The notes under the pieces: generated by a model
The model's database searches: none
What the model was told of the DNA's origin: nothing
Seen by the model: only the letters and a program-made list of their open reading frames with translations
In this document: positions 11,898-22,607 of the stretch, in pieces
Layout of the letters: every line of letters starts with the position of its first letter
Position numbering within the stretch: position 1 is the first letter of the stretch
From: Hysterangium stoloniferum
Taxonomy: Eukaryota; Basidiomycota; Agaricomycetes; Hysterangiales; Hysterangiaceae
DNA length: 64,000 bases
Direction of reading: 5' to 3'
NCBI GenBank assembly: GCA_015178975.1
Contig: WHVD01000007.1
Coordinates: 1,426,001-1,490,000 of the forward strand
Position numbers and translations under genes: made by a program

Positions 11898-13025
11898 ATG
11901 GCTACTATCCCCACAGACAAAGTATCAGAGGGCGGGAGTCACCCGTTCATGACATCCACACCATCTGTCCCGCTTCTCCGGACGTCATTGACATATACCG
12001 AGGCCAAGCTAGACAAAAATATTGGTAATTATAAAGAGTGGTACCGTCATGCTAAACATTACCTTACCATTACTGGCCTCCTCGCTTATGCCCTGGGCAC
12101 TGCCAGAAAACCTGACCCTTTGGAAGTCATTGCGTTGGACAACTGGGCCTCAAATGATGCCCTCTCCCATGCCATTATCCTGTCCACTTTATCCAAAGAT
12201 GAGTGGGATTTTGCTGAACCCATCCATGGGGCACAGGCCTGTTGGACTGCACTGTTGTCCCGGCACCGCAACGAAGGTCCCATACGACAAGTCCAACTCA
12301 TTCAGGATGCACTCACTACAGAGTGCACAAAGGACACCCCATTACCCATCACTGCTGCTGCGATTCGTGCTGCAATCCACCGTGCTTTTGAAATGGGGGA
12401 CCTCACTCAGGACTTGCTCACATGCATTGCCATCCTCAACTCTCTTACCGCATTCCCACACCTCCGGTCCCTTATCACCCGCGATCTCTCCGAATCCACC
12501 AAATCCGCACCCTACTCTTATGCCCGAATCCTGACCCTCCTCGAAAGTGAACAACAAATTCTTGAGGCAGATTCCAGGCGCACTGCTGCCAGTGATGCGG
12601 TTGCGCTCGTGGCCTCACAGCCGAGACGTTACCCAACGTGTTCCAATTGCAAGAAACCGGGCCATTCTGCCTCGTATTGCATATCGGACAAAGGGGGGAT
12701 GGCTGGGAAGTCACTAGAGGAATCACGAGTGGCTAGGAAGAGGGATGATGATGCTCGAAGAAAAAAGCGGGAGGCCTCACCAGAAACCAAAAAATATACA
12801 GTCAATATAAAGGGGGCAGATGGTAATGTATATGTTGCATATATGGATAAACCACCACCATCAGACCCCTCCTTTGCCGGTATTGCCATTCCCCTGCCTT
12901 CTGTCCCACAGGACGCTATTGAATATGATGGATGGATGGCTTTTGAAGATGACCAATCGTACCTCACCCCCTCCACGACTCACACACCAGGCACATGTCC
13001 TTTCTGGCTTGACACTCTCCCCTCA
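11898..13025 (+). CDS. Copia-1 Gag and start of protease
   Basis: Starts MATIPTDKVSEGG, 48 bp after the LTR. Copia gag core (NIGNYKEWYRHAKHYLTITG, SHAIILSTLSKDEWDF, CWTALLSRHRNEGP), then a CX2CX4HX4C knuckle (CSNCKKPGHSASYC) near 12640-12680, a Lys/Arg-rich linker, and the start of protease (CPFWLDT). The motif that should follow as D-T/S-G-A is missing: WLDT is joined directly to SPHSSDFSS in another frame, consistent with a short deletion of about 15-20 bp at about 13013-13021 that removes the active-site Gly. The frame then runs to a stop at 13160 in non-homologous sequence. Confidence 0.85.
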
Positions 13026-14621
13026 CAGCAGCGATTTTTCATCCATTCGGCCAATTCCCAATCGAACTGTAAGAGGGCTGGGAGGGTTTTCTGTCACTGC
13101 GACTGGTATCGGGGACATTCGGCTACATACAAAAGGGGGGACCTACCTGGACTTATTTAATGTGCTACACATCCCAGATGCTAATGTTCGCCTTGTCTCT
13201 GTTCACTGTCTCGCGAAGGAATCAAAAATTACTGCCCACTTTAACGAATCAAAGTGTTGGCTCACCAATATTACGGGTGACACCATTGCGACAGGAACAC
13301 TGCTACCCAACAAAAACCTATACTCTCTCTCCATCCATCCTGATTCTTCCCCCATGAATGATACTGCCTTCCATGCCCATGGTTCTCCTGACCTTACGAC
13401 CTGGCACCGCCGACTTGGCCATGCGAACTATCAATCAGTCGTGGACATGATCCATGCCGGTACCATAAAAGGTACGCCAGCCAACCCCCATCACGCCATT
13501 CCAAAGTGTGATGCCTGTATCTTGGGTAAACAGACACGGTCAACCGTTCCCAAAGCACGACTATCAGGTGAAGGGCATAAGTCGGATAGAAAGCTTGGAA
13601 AGGTTTGGGTTGATTTGGCAGGACCCAATGATGTGGCATCGCGTTCAGGAGCCCTATATATAATGAACATTGTGGATGATTTTTCGAACTATATATGGAG
13701 TTACCCATTGAAACACAAGAGTGACACTTTCCCCACTTTGCAGGCTTGGGAGCTGGCCCGTGAAGTTGAAATTGGCATCCGTGTGGGCACTTACAGGACA
13801 GATAATGGGGAGTTGAGGAGTGCCCAAATGCGGGATTGGCTGTTGTCACGAGGATCCTCTCAAGAATTTACTGCACCCTACACCTCTGCTCATATAGGGA
13901 GAGTCGAACATATACATCGTACACTAATGGGAAAGGCACGGAGCATGCGTATTTATGCAGGTTTGCCCCCCCAATTTTGGGATGAATTTTATCGCACATC
14001 TGCATACTTACATGTCCGAACCACATCTAAGGCCTTACAGGGAAAAACCCCTTGGGAGATATGGAATGGGCGACCACCAAATCTCACCCATCTGCGGGAA
14101 ATTGGGTGTCGTGCATTTGTCCTAATCCTTAACAAACACAATCCTAAAATATACGAACGCTCTGTGGAATGCGTACTACTGGGCTATGACTCTGAATCCA
14201 AGAGCTACCGTTGCTATAACCGTAGGTCACAGCAGATCTTACTCTCCTTTCACGTTAGGTTCATTGAGAGCCATGAAGGGGGGTTCAACCTCCAACCATC
14301 AATGAATCCACCACTCCCTCATTGGCGCTACCATCTCCATCTATTCCTATGTTACCACAAATACCACACCTTGAGCCTTCAGATGACATCATCCCAACAG
14401 GTGAAATAATACCCCCAGACGACCTGAATACTGGCAATATGGAGGCTGTCATTCCTCCAGCCATACCAGTGCCAGACCCAGTTTGCCGGTCCACACGGCT
14501 GCTGCAGCAGCCCATGGATCATCCCTCACGTTTGACAAAGGCCATCCAGCAGTCCCTAGACAGTGCAGTTCGTGTCCGGTCACAGCGGGAACAGCGTCGC
14601 CTGTTAGAAAGTAGGATCTAA
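13014..14621 (+). pseudogene. Copia-1 protease remainder and integrase
   Basis: Reads SPHSSDFSSIRPIPNRTVRG (protease remainder), then the integrase zinc domain HHCC (WHRRLGHANYQ and CDACILGK), then the catalytic core: WVDLAGP and IVDDFSNYIW, YRTDNGEL with Asp, and RVEHIHRTLMGKA with Glu in the place of the usual NGxxERxNRT. It continues to the C-terminal GKTPWEIWNGRPPNLTHLR. A frame change at a run of G (about 14276-14282) moves the reading to TINESTTPSLALPSPS. The catalytic triad is present but the polyprotein is broken on both sides. Confidence 0.85.
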
Positions 14622-14870
14622 TAGTAAACTCAGTCTCGTATAACAGATATAACGGACTGATATATAAAATACCTAATAGTAAACTACAGCACATGTAAGT
14701 ATACTGGAACACACAATAAAAGAAAACGGCTCACCTCAGTCTCGTATAACAGATATAACGGACTGAGGTGTGGGGGTATTCTGACTATAGTATATATACT
14801 AAGAATGGTAATTAGTGACAGGAACAAAGGTGATATGTAGTAAGGGGAATATGAGGCAACGAGAGCAACA
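14602..14870 (-). mobile_element. Solo Copia-like LTR inserted in Copia-1 pol
   Basis: Its plus strand starts TGTTAGAAAGTAGGATC and resembles the reverse complement of the Copia-2 3' LTR end (TGTTGAAAAAGGTAATTC), so it is in reverse orientation. It has two copies of CTCAGTCTCGTATAACAG and the CACCTCAGTC/GACTGAGGTG palindrome also seen in the Copia-2 LTR. The right end is uncertain (about 14854-14870) and no TSD is visible. Confidence 0.6.
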
Positions 14871-16695
14871 AGACATGCGGGCCACACCTTGGTTCCTTAT
14901 GTTTCCGCGTGGTCCCTTGACCCTGCATACTCTTGGCAAGAGGTTTTACGGTGTTATCCAACATCGCCAAGACATACAACAGCTCCATCAGCCGGCTGAC
15001 CCTGCTCCTGGCCCACCCGCCCCTACCACACCGACTGCAACTTCCCCTCCTTCCCATCAGGATGATATATTGGCAGCCATCTCCGATTTGAACAGTCCCC
15101 CTCCCTTGGATGATTTTGAACCTGATCCACAAACTTGGGAGGAGGCCCGGTCTTCTACTCATGGATCAGATTGGCGTAAAAGTTTCCAGGATGAACTGGA
15201 TTCTCTTAAGTCTATGGGGGTCTACATTCTAGTCCCACGATCAGAAGTCCCAACTGGCCAGAAAATTCACCGTGGAAAGCCCATCTTCCATGTCAAACGG
15301 GATGCTAATGGTGCTGTTTACCGGCAGAAAACCCGCCTTGTCTTTCGGGGCTTTGAACAAGTCTATGGATGTGACTACAGCAAAACTACATCCCCTACAG
15401 CCCGCATGGAGTCTTGGCGTATACTGCTCCACATTGCAGCTCATCTAGGTTGGGATGCACAGCAAATTGACATTAAAACTGCTTTCCTGTATGGACTTCT
15501 CCCTGAGGAGGAGACACAGTACATGTTTCAACCCGAAGGATTCGAGGAGGAGGGTAAGGAAGACTGGGTGTGGAAATTAGTGCGGGGACTTTATGGGATG
15601 AAACAAGCTGGCCGCATATGGAACCGCACCATGCATGACCACATGCTGTCTTGGGGTTTCCACCAGTTACCTTGCGAACCTTGCATCTACTACCGAATAG
15701 ACAACTCGGGCATCGTTATCGCTGCCATCCATGTGGACGATTTTCTATCTGTAGCATCAACCAAGACCGCCAACGAGTCCTTCAAAGTGCAATTGAAACA
15801 AGCTTGGACTATCTCTGATATGGGTGAAGTACAATTTATTGTGGGTATTGCTGTGGAACGGGATCGACATCTACATGAGGTTCGGCTTTCCCAAAAGGCC
15901 CTCATTGACCGAATAATCACCCAATTTGGGCAGAGTAGTGCTACCCCTCTCTCTGTGCCCATGGCCCCGGGCCTCAAATTATGCCGCGTAGATCACACAC
16001 TCTCTCCAGATGAAAAGTTATCACTGACTAAATTCCCCTATCGTTCTCTTGTCGGATCCCTTCTTTACCTGGCCATCTCAACACGCCCAGACATCTCCTA
16101 TGCCGTTCAACAACTCTCCCAATTCCTCGACTGCTATTCCTTCATACATTGGAATGCCACTGTTCGTGTCGTCCGATATCTCAAAGGTACCCGGGACCTG
16201 CAACTCCACCTCGGTGGCCCCAATCCCCTTACTCTTTTTGGGTACAGTGATTCTGACTGGGCCAATTGCCCCAATACACGTCGCAGTGTGGGGGGGTTCG
16301 CGTTTTCTTTAGGTTCAGGTGTATTGTCTTGGTCCGCCAAAAAACAAAAAACAGTGGCTGCATCTTCATGCGAGGCAGAATATATAGCCGCCTTCTCAGC
16401 AGCAAAGGAAAATGCATGGCTACGAACATTACTAGAAGGCGTCAATATAGCCATGAATGGTCCCACGACGATCCACTGTGACAATAATGCGGCCATATGC
16501 CTCTCAGAAGATCCACTACTACATGATCGAGTCAAACATATCGATATCAAGTACCATTTTCTTCGGGAACGTACTGGATCAAATGAGTTGGCACTGAAAT
16601 ATATTCATACGAAAGAAAATGTAGCCGACATATTCACAAAGGTACTGGAAGGCCCACAATTCATACGACTGCGAAAAAAGCTTGGTCTATATTAG
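14871..16695 (+). CDS. Copia-1 reverse transcriptase and RNase H
   Basis: Long intact frame. RT begins TWEEARSSTHGSDWRKSFQD; QQIDIKTAFLYG holds the motif A Asp; AAIHVDDFLSVA is motif C, with His replacing the usual Tyr of YVDD but both Asp retained; SLVGSLLYLAISTRPDISYA follows. RNase H includes GYSDSDWANCPNTRRSVGG, SSCEAEYIA and IHCDNNAAICLSEDP, ending HTKENVADIFTKVLEG and a stop at 16695, 32 bp before the 3' LTR. The open frame extends upstream of 14871 through the inserted LTR, but that part is not pol. Confidence 0.9.
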
Positions 16696-16727
16696 GACAG
16701 CAGTGGAAAAGCATCGGTGAGGAGGAG

Positions 16728-16955
16728 TGTTGGAAGGTGAAGAAAACACCGTTGCTACTTCTACCGATCAAGGGGGGTAATATGACCCGAGAGGTTTTTT
16801 CCATTACTTATTCTCGGTCATATCACCCCGACTCCCCCGGCGCCTGTGTAGTCGAGAAAATGTATATAAACGATGTTATTACTGTATAGTAGGGCAGTCG
16901 ATTATACGATCATATTCTACACATCTACTACGCTATAAGATTTCCTTTTTCAACA
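16728..16955 (+). repeat. Copia-1 3' LTR
   Basis: 228 bp, one visible difference from the 5' LTR. Followed at once by TACCG, the second copy of the target duplication. Confidence 0.95.
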
Positions 16956-17895
16956 TACCGTATGGTCGGCACCGCGCTGATCTGCATGTCTCCGCAAACG
17001 GCACGCAAACTCTTTCCAGGTTTAATGATGGACAGCTTGGGGAGTGTTGTTGAGCTTGTGTCGCCTGACCGGCATGACGGACGGGCCATGTTATTGTTCA
17101 AATTCCGGCCATTCGGTACATCAACATGACATCTGTGGGCCACCGGCATACGCTCGTGTTCCAGTACAGTAGCTTAGTAATATTAATCATTTTATTCTGA
17201 TTCGTACTATTGCAAACGCTTTCCGTTCATCTACACTATTCTACATTGCTTGATTACCTGCCTTCCGAATGCCTGCCAGATTCGCGTAAACCTGAAAATT
17301 TTCAACGCTGAATAGTGCGTGACTTAATACTTTGGTATAAGAACAACCGGTTATTTCGTGAGAGAATTCAGCATGAATGCATTTGACGTAGACCTCTGAA
17401 CAATATCGCGCAAACCTTCCGCTCGATCTACACTAATAGTGAAGGGATATAAAGTGGATCGATTAGTGCGGCATAAAATAAGATTGAGGCAGGCTAGTCT
17501 TAATCTTCATCCCATCAAGCCCACCTTGCAATCCGCCACTCAACCTTTTGAAGTCGATTACCCTAGTGAGTGTCCAGCGTTACATAGGACGCGGAGCAAC
17601 AGTGACGTTTTGTCGGGGAAGATCATTAAATATTGGCTCAAAAAAGTTTTATAGATCGTTTGTGTAGAAGTCAACTAGTAATGTGGATCCCCTTTGGGAT
17701 ATCTGGGGTGAATAAATCGCTGGTTTTGCCTAGAAGAGGAAAAGTAGATTCAATCTTGTCTAGGCGATCAGAGTATTTTGGTTTTCAGAAGGCAATTTGC
17801 CACGTCACCACACGGGAATCTCCCCCAGAATGTTACTTCTCTTTGAGCACATCACTAATGCAAAAATCAGATTCATTGGGAGGTTTATGGACGGA

Positions 17896-18573
17896 CTATG
17901 ATAGCAGTAAGATAGAAAATATAAACTTATCCTCCCAGGACATATAAGGCAAGACGTCCATGGATCGCTTTGCACAAAGTTCATTTGCTTCTCGCTCCTC
18001 AATCCCATCTAAAACATTCCCAGGTGCAAGACCTTTCTTGTGGTCCTTACAGTGCTGGTTAAAATTTTCAGAAAAGAAAAAACCGCCCCGCTGGGGGCAA
18101 GCTTCTTCTTGACACCTTAATAGTGAGTGATAGACAATCTCCCAGTTTCGAACAGAGAGATAGACACTTCCATCTTCCTTGAGTTCAAACAAATGGCCTT
18201 TTAGCCAGTGTTGCATCACATCTAGTGGATCGTTGTACCGGTATGAGCAGCATCTCCGGGCCAGGTCACTTTGCATCATAGGCAAACATTCCGGCCTTCG
18301 GAAATTGCCAAGGGCATCCGACCGTACGCCATGGGAAAATGTTGGGTCCAGGAAAGAAGGTGATTGTGCGGGGAGGGACAAATCATTTCTGGAGTGTGTG
18401 TCCAGCTCCACGCCCTTAGTGATTTTCCCGGGTGGCACCACGGAAGCGATATTTCGCTCCTCCGGGTGCTTCATGTGATCACAATTTTCACGGTGACGGG
18501 GAGTTGGACTGCAGCCAGCAATCGATCGGGAAATGTAATCAGTGAATTGAAATAATAGATCCGCTTTCCTCAC
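17896..18573 (-). CDS. Hypothetical protein, 225 aa, possible zinc-binding motif
   Basis: Starts MRKADLLFQFTDYISRSIAG, ends ...WEDKFIFSILLLS. Hydrophilic, no signal peptide. Two regions stand out: DPLDVMQHWLKGHLFELKED, and CQEEACPQRGGFFFSENFNQ followed by HCKDH, a C-x4-C-x13-H-C-x2-H pattern that may bind zinc. I do not recognise the family. Codon use and CpG content resemble the genic island at 43-50 kb. Its start sits at the edge of the inverted duplication: 18573 matches the last base of the window, so a second copy may lie just outside. 17150-17895 holds no gene I can support. Confidence 0.55.
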   Translation of the reverse strand: MRKADLLFQFTDYISRSIAGCSPTPRHRENCDHMKHPEERNIASVVPPGKITKGVELDTHSRNDLSLPAQSPSFLDPTFSHGVRSDALGNFRRPECLPMMQSDLARRCCSYRYNDPLDVMQHWLKGHLFELKEDGSVYLSVRNWEIVYHSLLRCQEEACPQRGGFFFSENFNQHCKDHKKGLAPGNVLDGIEEREANELCAKRSMDVLPYMSWEDKFIFSILLLS

Positions 18574-18915
18574 TTTTTCATCTCCCCGTCATGAGAGTTC
18601 CCACACGTTCCACTCATATTAACCAGTGCGGTGCAGATCTCTTTCCAATCTGCTATTTCAACGTGTAGGTTGAATGCCGTAGCGTCTTTGGTAAAATCCC
18701 TGTACCTAACGTTATATATTTTCAGTCCACATTACGCATCGTCATAATGTTTTCATCCTTACAGATTCAGGGACTTTTTCACTTTAAGAATCGTACGCCT
18801 ATGGTCAACGTCGGTGCTAGAAGCGGAATCGATCATCCGAGAGGGAAAAATGAGGGGTGCTGTGCTGCAGCTGGCTGGTATTTGATTTCCTAAGCCACTC
18901 GGCAATGCTACGCTA

Positions 18916-19122
18916 TTAAGGCGAAAAATTCAGCTTTGTCGTATCATATACACACGTTGATACTGACTCCTCTTCACTGTCGGATTCATCGGGAAAAAAA
19001 AAAAATCGCGGGCGGCGAATCCTTGAGAGAGGAGGCGAGGTAGACTTAGTCCCGCCAGTTGCTGGGACACCTTCCAAGTTGGGACTTGTACCAACCCTGT
19101 AGGCCTGTGGGTAAGCCAACAA
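18916..19122 (-). CDS. Putative terminal exon, duplicated (copy L)
   Basis: Reads to AYRVGTSPNLEGVPATGGTK, a basic stretch, four Phe encoded by a T12 run, then acidic PDESDSEEESVS and a stop. A good acceptor (GGCTTACCCACAG) lies at the start of AYRVG, so this is more likely a last exon than a gene starting at MLAYPQ. The copy in the right arm keeps the frame although its T-run is one base shorter, compensated by an extra C. Function unknown. Confidence 0.45.
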   Translation of the reverse strand: MLAYPQAYRVGTSPNLEGVPATGGTKSTSPPLSRIRRPRFFFFPDESDSEEESVSTCVYDTTKLNFSP

Positions 19123-19333
19123 AATCTTTGAGATTTATCTCTCACTGCTGTTGATGTTCCTGCGTCTCTCCGAGACTCAGGGTGCGGAACGTTGGTGATT
19201 GGGGGAGATCAACCTCTCCTTCGATGTTGCGGTGACTGAGGTGAAAGGATAAGTAAAGGTGTTGAAGTAAAATCTGCCGACATACTGAAATATTTTGTTC
19301 ATCTGGGGAACAGAGGACGGTGGTGTTGACAGA

Positions 19334-19590
19334 GTGGGGGGAAAGGGTTAGAAGTGGGTGGGGGAAAGGGTTAGAAGAGGGTGGGGGAAAGGGTTAGAAG
19401 AGGGTGGGGGAAAGGGTTAGAAGAGGGTGGGGGAAAGGGTTAGAAGAGGGTGGGGGAAAGGGTTAGAAGAGGGTGGGGGAAAGGGTTAGAAGAGGATGGG
19501 GGAAAGGTTAGAAGAGGGTGGGGAAAGGGTTAGAAGAGGGTGGGGGAAAGGGTTAGAAGAGGGTGGGGGAAAGGTTTAGAAGAGGACTGT
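19334..19590 (+). repeat. 23-bp minisatellite, 11 units (telomere-like G-rich)
   Basis: Unit GGGTGGGGGAAAGGGTTAGA plus AGA. Eleven TTAGAAG repeats are countable; units 7-8 and 11 are imperfect. The right arm (63170-63235) has three. The repeated GGG and GGGTTAG runs could form G-quadruplexes. Confidence 0.9.
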
Positions 19591-19974
19591 TATCTGTCCC
19601 CTCGAACCTTGACATACCGTCTAAATCGAGCTAAGCGAGCCGCTAGAACTTCAGAAGAGCTCGGGAACCACATCTGTCACTTTGTCTTTCATTTCTCTCG
19701 CCTTTTCCGCTTACGGAGTAATGCGCAGCAAACATTGCCATAACCATCCGAGCACTTGCCCCAGCAAGTCTGAGTACTTTGGCCAAGGTCAGTGGTCACG
19801 TGTGTTTAGCCTCTAACCTTCTTCCGCACGACAGGATCAGGACCAGAAGAATGTGCTAACCGAATTTAACCTTCTGTATACAGAAAATCGCGCTAAACAC
19901 AATAAACGGCGTAATTGGGGCTTCGGAACAAAGTGAGGTAGTCATTTCCACCATCCCAATTAATAGGACCGATT

Positions 19975-20223
19975 TTGTGTCTGCATGGCTGCCCGATACT
20001 TCGGTATAATGTTCTTGGTGTCAAAATGGATTTCCACCACAACCAGACACTTCTGTTTCAAGCGAAGGAAATCCGTCAAGCTTTTGGGCCTGGCCTCACA
20101 ACACCATTAGTTCAAATAGTCCCTTCATTGGATGGTTCACAGGGATTGTTGCAAGTTATTTTCTTTGACAACAGCAGCAAAAAAGCAAAGCTGTTGTTCA
20201 GAGAAAGGTCAATTAATCAATAG
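19975..20223 (+). other. Short ORF in duplicated region, uncertain
   Basis: An 82-codon ORF (MCLHGCPILRYNVLG...). The corresponding sequence in the right arm (about 59880-60130) carries indels and CpG losses that destroy the frame, so selection on it is doubtful. Confidence 0.2.
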
Positions 20224-20804
20224 GTTTATACTGAACCAGGGCTACACACCCCAAACATTGGAAGAACAAGTATGACATAGAACATTCCACAACTTGAGTG
20301 AGGCTTGACTCCTGTTGACTCTATTCTTAAATCTGGCATAGGGCTTACACTTCTTCGAAACCTGCAGGTGCATAATCAATCAGATATCCCTGTTTCCTTA
20401 TTCTTATTTTTTTTAAAAGGATACAAGCATTAAAATGAGAGCTCCTTTGTTTGAGCTACCATAACTTCATATTTGACAGGTGAGGATCAAAGAAAGGAGC
20501 TTCAATCAGGAAAGTGGGATTAACAATAGTTAGAGAGATGAGGCTCATCATCATTAAATGACTTTCAAATAGTTTAATATAAGAAGTTCATAGTGTAAAC
20601 ATTCCCAAAGCCAAGGTGATTACACCACTTCCTCTGGTGAGTATAAATGCTTACAATCAGGCAACATTTTCCTTATTTTCTCTGCCTGGATACTCCCCTG
20701 ACACTGCCTCCTGTTGCAATGCTATGCTTACAGCCTGGTTTGCATCAGGGAAATAGGGAAACATTCCCAGACATGTCTGCATCTGATACAGAATGTCCAA
20801 TATA

Positions 20805-22400
20805 CAGTGAGGGACAAAACCCTTCCAATGATTTTTAGTTGTGCAAAGATCCTTGAATAACTCAAGAACCACTGTAGATACAGACCTGAAATTTGGGGGT
20901 TGGTTAGGTCTATATGTTATCTATATGCCCATAAAATATTATGACATAAGCATTAGTATTTCCCACACTATAAACAAAACACTAATAAAATTACATTGGA
21001 AGGGTTTTGTCCCTGGTATAAAAAGAACACAAATCAAACAATCTAGTACTTGGTATAGCCTCTCTTGGCCTTCAAAACAGCCTCAACCCTTCTAGGAACA
21101 CTCTCTATCAAGTTCTGACAAGTGGAGGCAGGGATATTCTCCCACTCTGTCTGAACCCTCTCCCACAACTCATGAATACTCTTGGGTGCCACTTCATACT
21201 CTCCCAACCTCCTTTTGAGGTAATACCAGAGGTGTTTAATTGGATTAAGGTCAGCAGACTGAGGTGGCAATACCATGACCATAAATCCATTGTCTTTGAA
21301 CCAATTAATGGCCTTTGTGCTCTTGTGTTTGGTATCATTGTCCTGCTGAAAGACCACATTTTCTGTGTTCTTGCTATAATACTCCACAGTTGCTTGAAGT
21401 TCATCTTCCAAAATAAAGGTCAGCATCCATTCTCCCATTAATCTTGGTGGAATATCCTGGGCCTTCCCAGAACATACAGCTCCACAACATCAGATTTCCT
21501 CCCCCAAACCTCACTGTGTCCTTGACCAGCCTATCACTGAGCCCCTCTCCTACCCTTTTCCACATCTAATTCCTCCCATATGACCCCAAACAATTGATTT
21601 TTGTCTCATCTGACCAAACAACCCTCTTCCAATCATCCACAGTCCAGTCTTTGTGTGCCAGAGTAAAGTCCATCCTTGCCTTCCTATACCTCTTATTGAG
21701 TAAAGGCCTTTTTCTCTTCACCATAGCCCTCATTTCAGCCTTCTTGAATGCCCTATGAACAGTTCTAACTGAAATAGACTCTCCAGTCATAGCTTGAATG
21801 GTTTGGTGACCTCAGTGGCATTTTCAGTCTTTTGAGAAGTGATTTGTTGAATAGAATAATGAATATCTGAGGAGGAAAGCTTGCATAAACAGCCACCAGA
21901 TGAGTTGGCAAGTGATGAGCAATGGGTAGAATGAATTCTGGATATAGTGGACAGATCCTGGCCAGTGATTTCAGAGATCTGAGGAGCAGAGTTGCCCTTA
22001 TTGAAAAAAGTGAGAATATGGCTAAGCTGAGGAGGAGTAAGAGCCTTCATGGTGTAGAATGTTGAGCTATGAGGATGTTTTTGGATTGGAAAGTAAACAG
22101 ATGTATATATATATAATTTTGACAGGTCAGATGATTTTTATTTGCACTTATTTGCATATAAACAATATGGTTATATGTTAATCATGTGACAGGGACAAAA
22201 CCCTTCCAATGCAGTTTAATTAGTATTTTATTTATAGTGTGGGAAATACTGATGCTTATGTAATAATTCTTTAAGGGTAAATAGATAACATATAGACCTA
22301 ACCACTCCCCAAATATTAGGTCTGTAGCTACAGTGGTTCTTGAGTTATTCATGAATCTTTGCACAACTAAAAATCATTGGAAGGGTTTTGTCCCTCACTG
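20805..22400 (-). mobile_element. Tc1-2: Tc1/mariner-like transposon (1596 bp)
   Basis: Ends CAGTGAGGGACAAAACCC and its inverse, TA at 20803-20804 and 22401-22402. TIRs of about 212 bp. GGGACAAAACCCTTCCAATG occurs at the outer edge of each TIR and again, inverted, at the inner edge (about 20994-21016 and 22189-22212). It is absent from the matching place in the right arm of the duplication (near 58630), which gives an empty site. Confidence 0.92.
21046..22050 (-). pseudogene. Tc1-2 transposase, catalytic Glu lost
   Basis: N-terminus MKALTPPQLSHILTFFNKGN with HTH-like ISEITGQDLSTISRIH. Core VVWSDETKINCLGS (first Asp) and FQQDNDTKHKSTKAINW (second Asp), then SADLNPIKHLWYYLKRR, where Lys stands in place of the catalytic Glu. 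That is a GAA to AAA change. Frame breaks separate three pieces (22050-21790, 21790-21566, 21438-21046). C-terminus KAKRGYTKY. Inactive on two counts. Confidence 0.85.
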
Positions 22401-22607
22401 TACATAGTGCTCCAATGTCAATTGAACCCCCACTGTGAGGTGATCATTCATATTCTGTGTGGATGGTAACTTTGTCAATTTAATATGGATTATTAGTAGG
22501 TATGTACATGGTCCCAGAGCATTCCAGGCTTGTCAAATCTTAAGACCATCACATTATGAGAAAACATAAAATCATTGACAAAGAAAGATTACAAACAAAA
22601 CATTAAT

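Larger units (their letters stand above)
11622..16955 (+). mobile_element. Copia-1, young Ty1/Copia LTR retrotransposon
   Basis: LTRs of 228 bp (11622-11849 and 16728-16955), perfect TSD TACCG (11617-11621, 16956-16960). By eye the LTRs differ at a single site, a CpG to CpA change. The primer-binding site directly follows the 5' LTR (GGTTATGGGCC), the same motif used by Drosophila copia, which primes from an internal fragment of initiator tRNA-Met. A purine-rich tract (GGTGAGGAGGAG) precedes the 3' LTR. Coding order is gag-PR-IN-RT-RH. It carries a protease deletion, a G-run frameshift and a solo LTR, so it is not autonomous. Confidence 0.95.
11360..17149 (-). pseudogene. Putative host gene segment split by Copia-1
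   Basis: Minus-strand open frames flank the Copia-1 insertion: 17149-16956 (MPVAHRCHVDVPNG to SAVPTIR) and 11621-11360 (GSFSSTLRGLHNVFASW, FDRLNSEVSPLRSWPWRL). Removing the element and one TACCG copy does not put these two frames in register, so either an intron lies at the junction or one frame is not coding. A plus-strand ORF over 16961-17130 is an alternative reading. I am sure of the insertion, less sure of the gene. Confidence 0.35.
18573..22607 (+). repeat. Inverted segmental duplication, left arm
   Basis: The reverse complement of 58412-64000. 18573-19834 pairs with 64000-62929, and 19834-22607 pairs with 60289-58412. Differences are a 23-bp minisatellite (11 units here, 3 there), Tc1-2 present only here, and an LTR plus a nested DNA transposon present only in the other arm. 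The arm may continue beyond 18573, but its partner is cut by the window end. Confidence 0.9.

Noticed and set aside
14815..14870. Start of the RT ORF at MTGTKVICSKG
   Set aside because: This stretch is the inserted reverse-oriented LTR; the open frame there is accidental.
19334..19590. True telomere or chromosome end
   Set aside because: The unit is 23 bp with only an embedded TTAG word, interstitial, and flanked by unique sequence on both sides.
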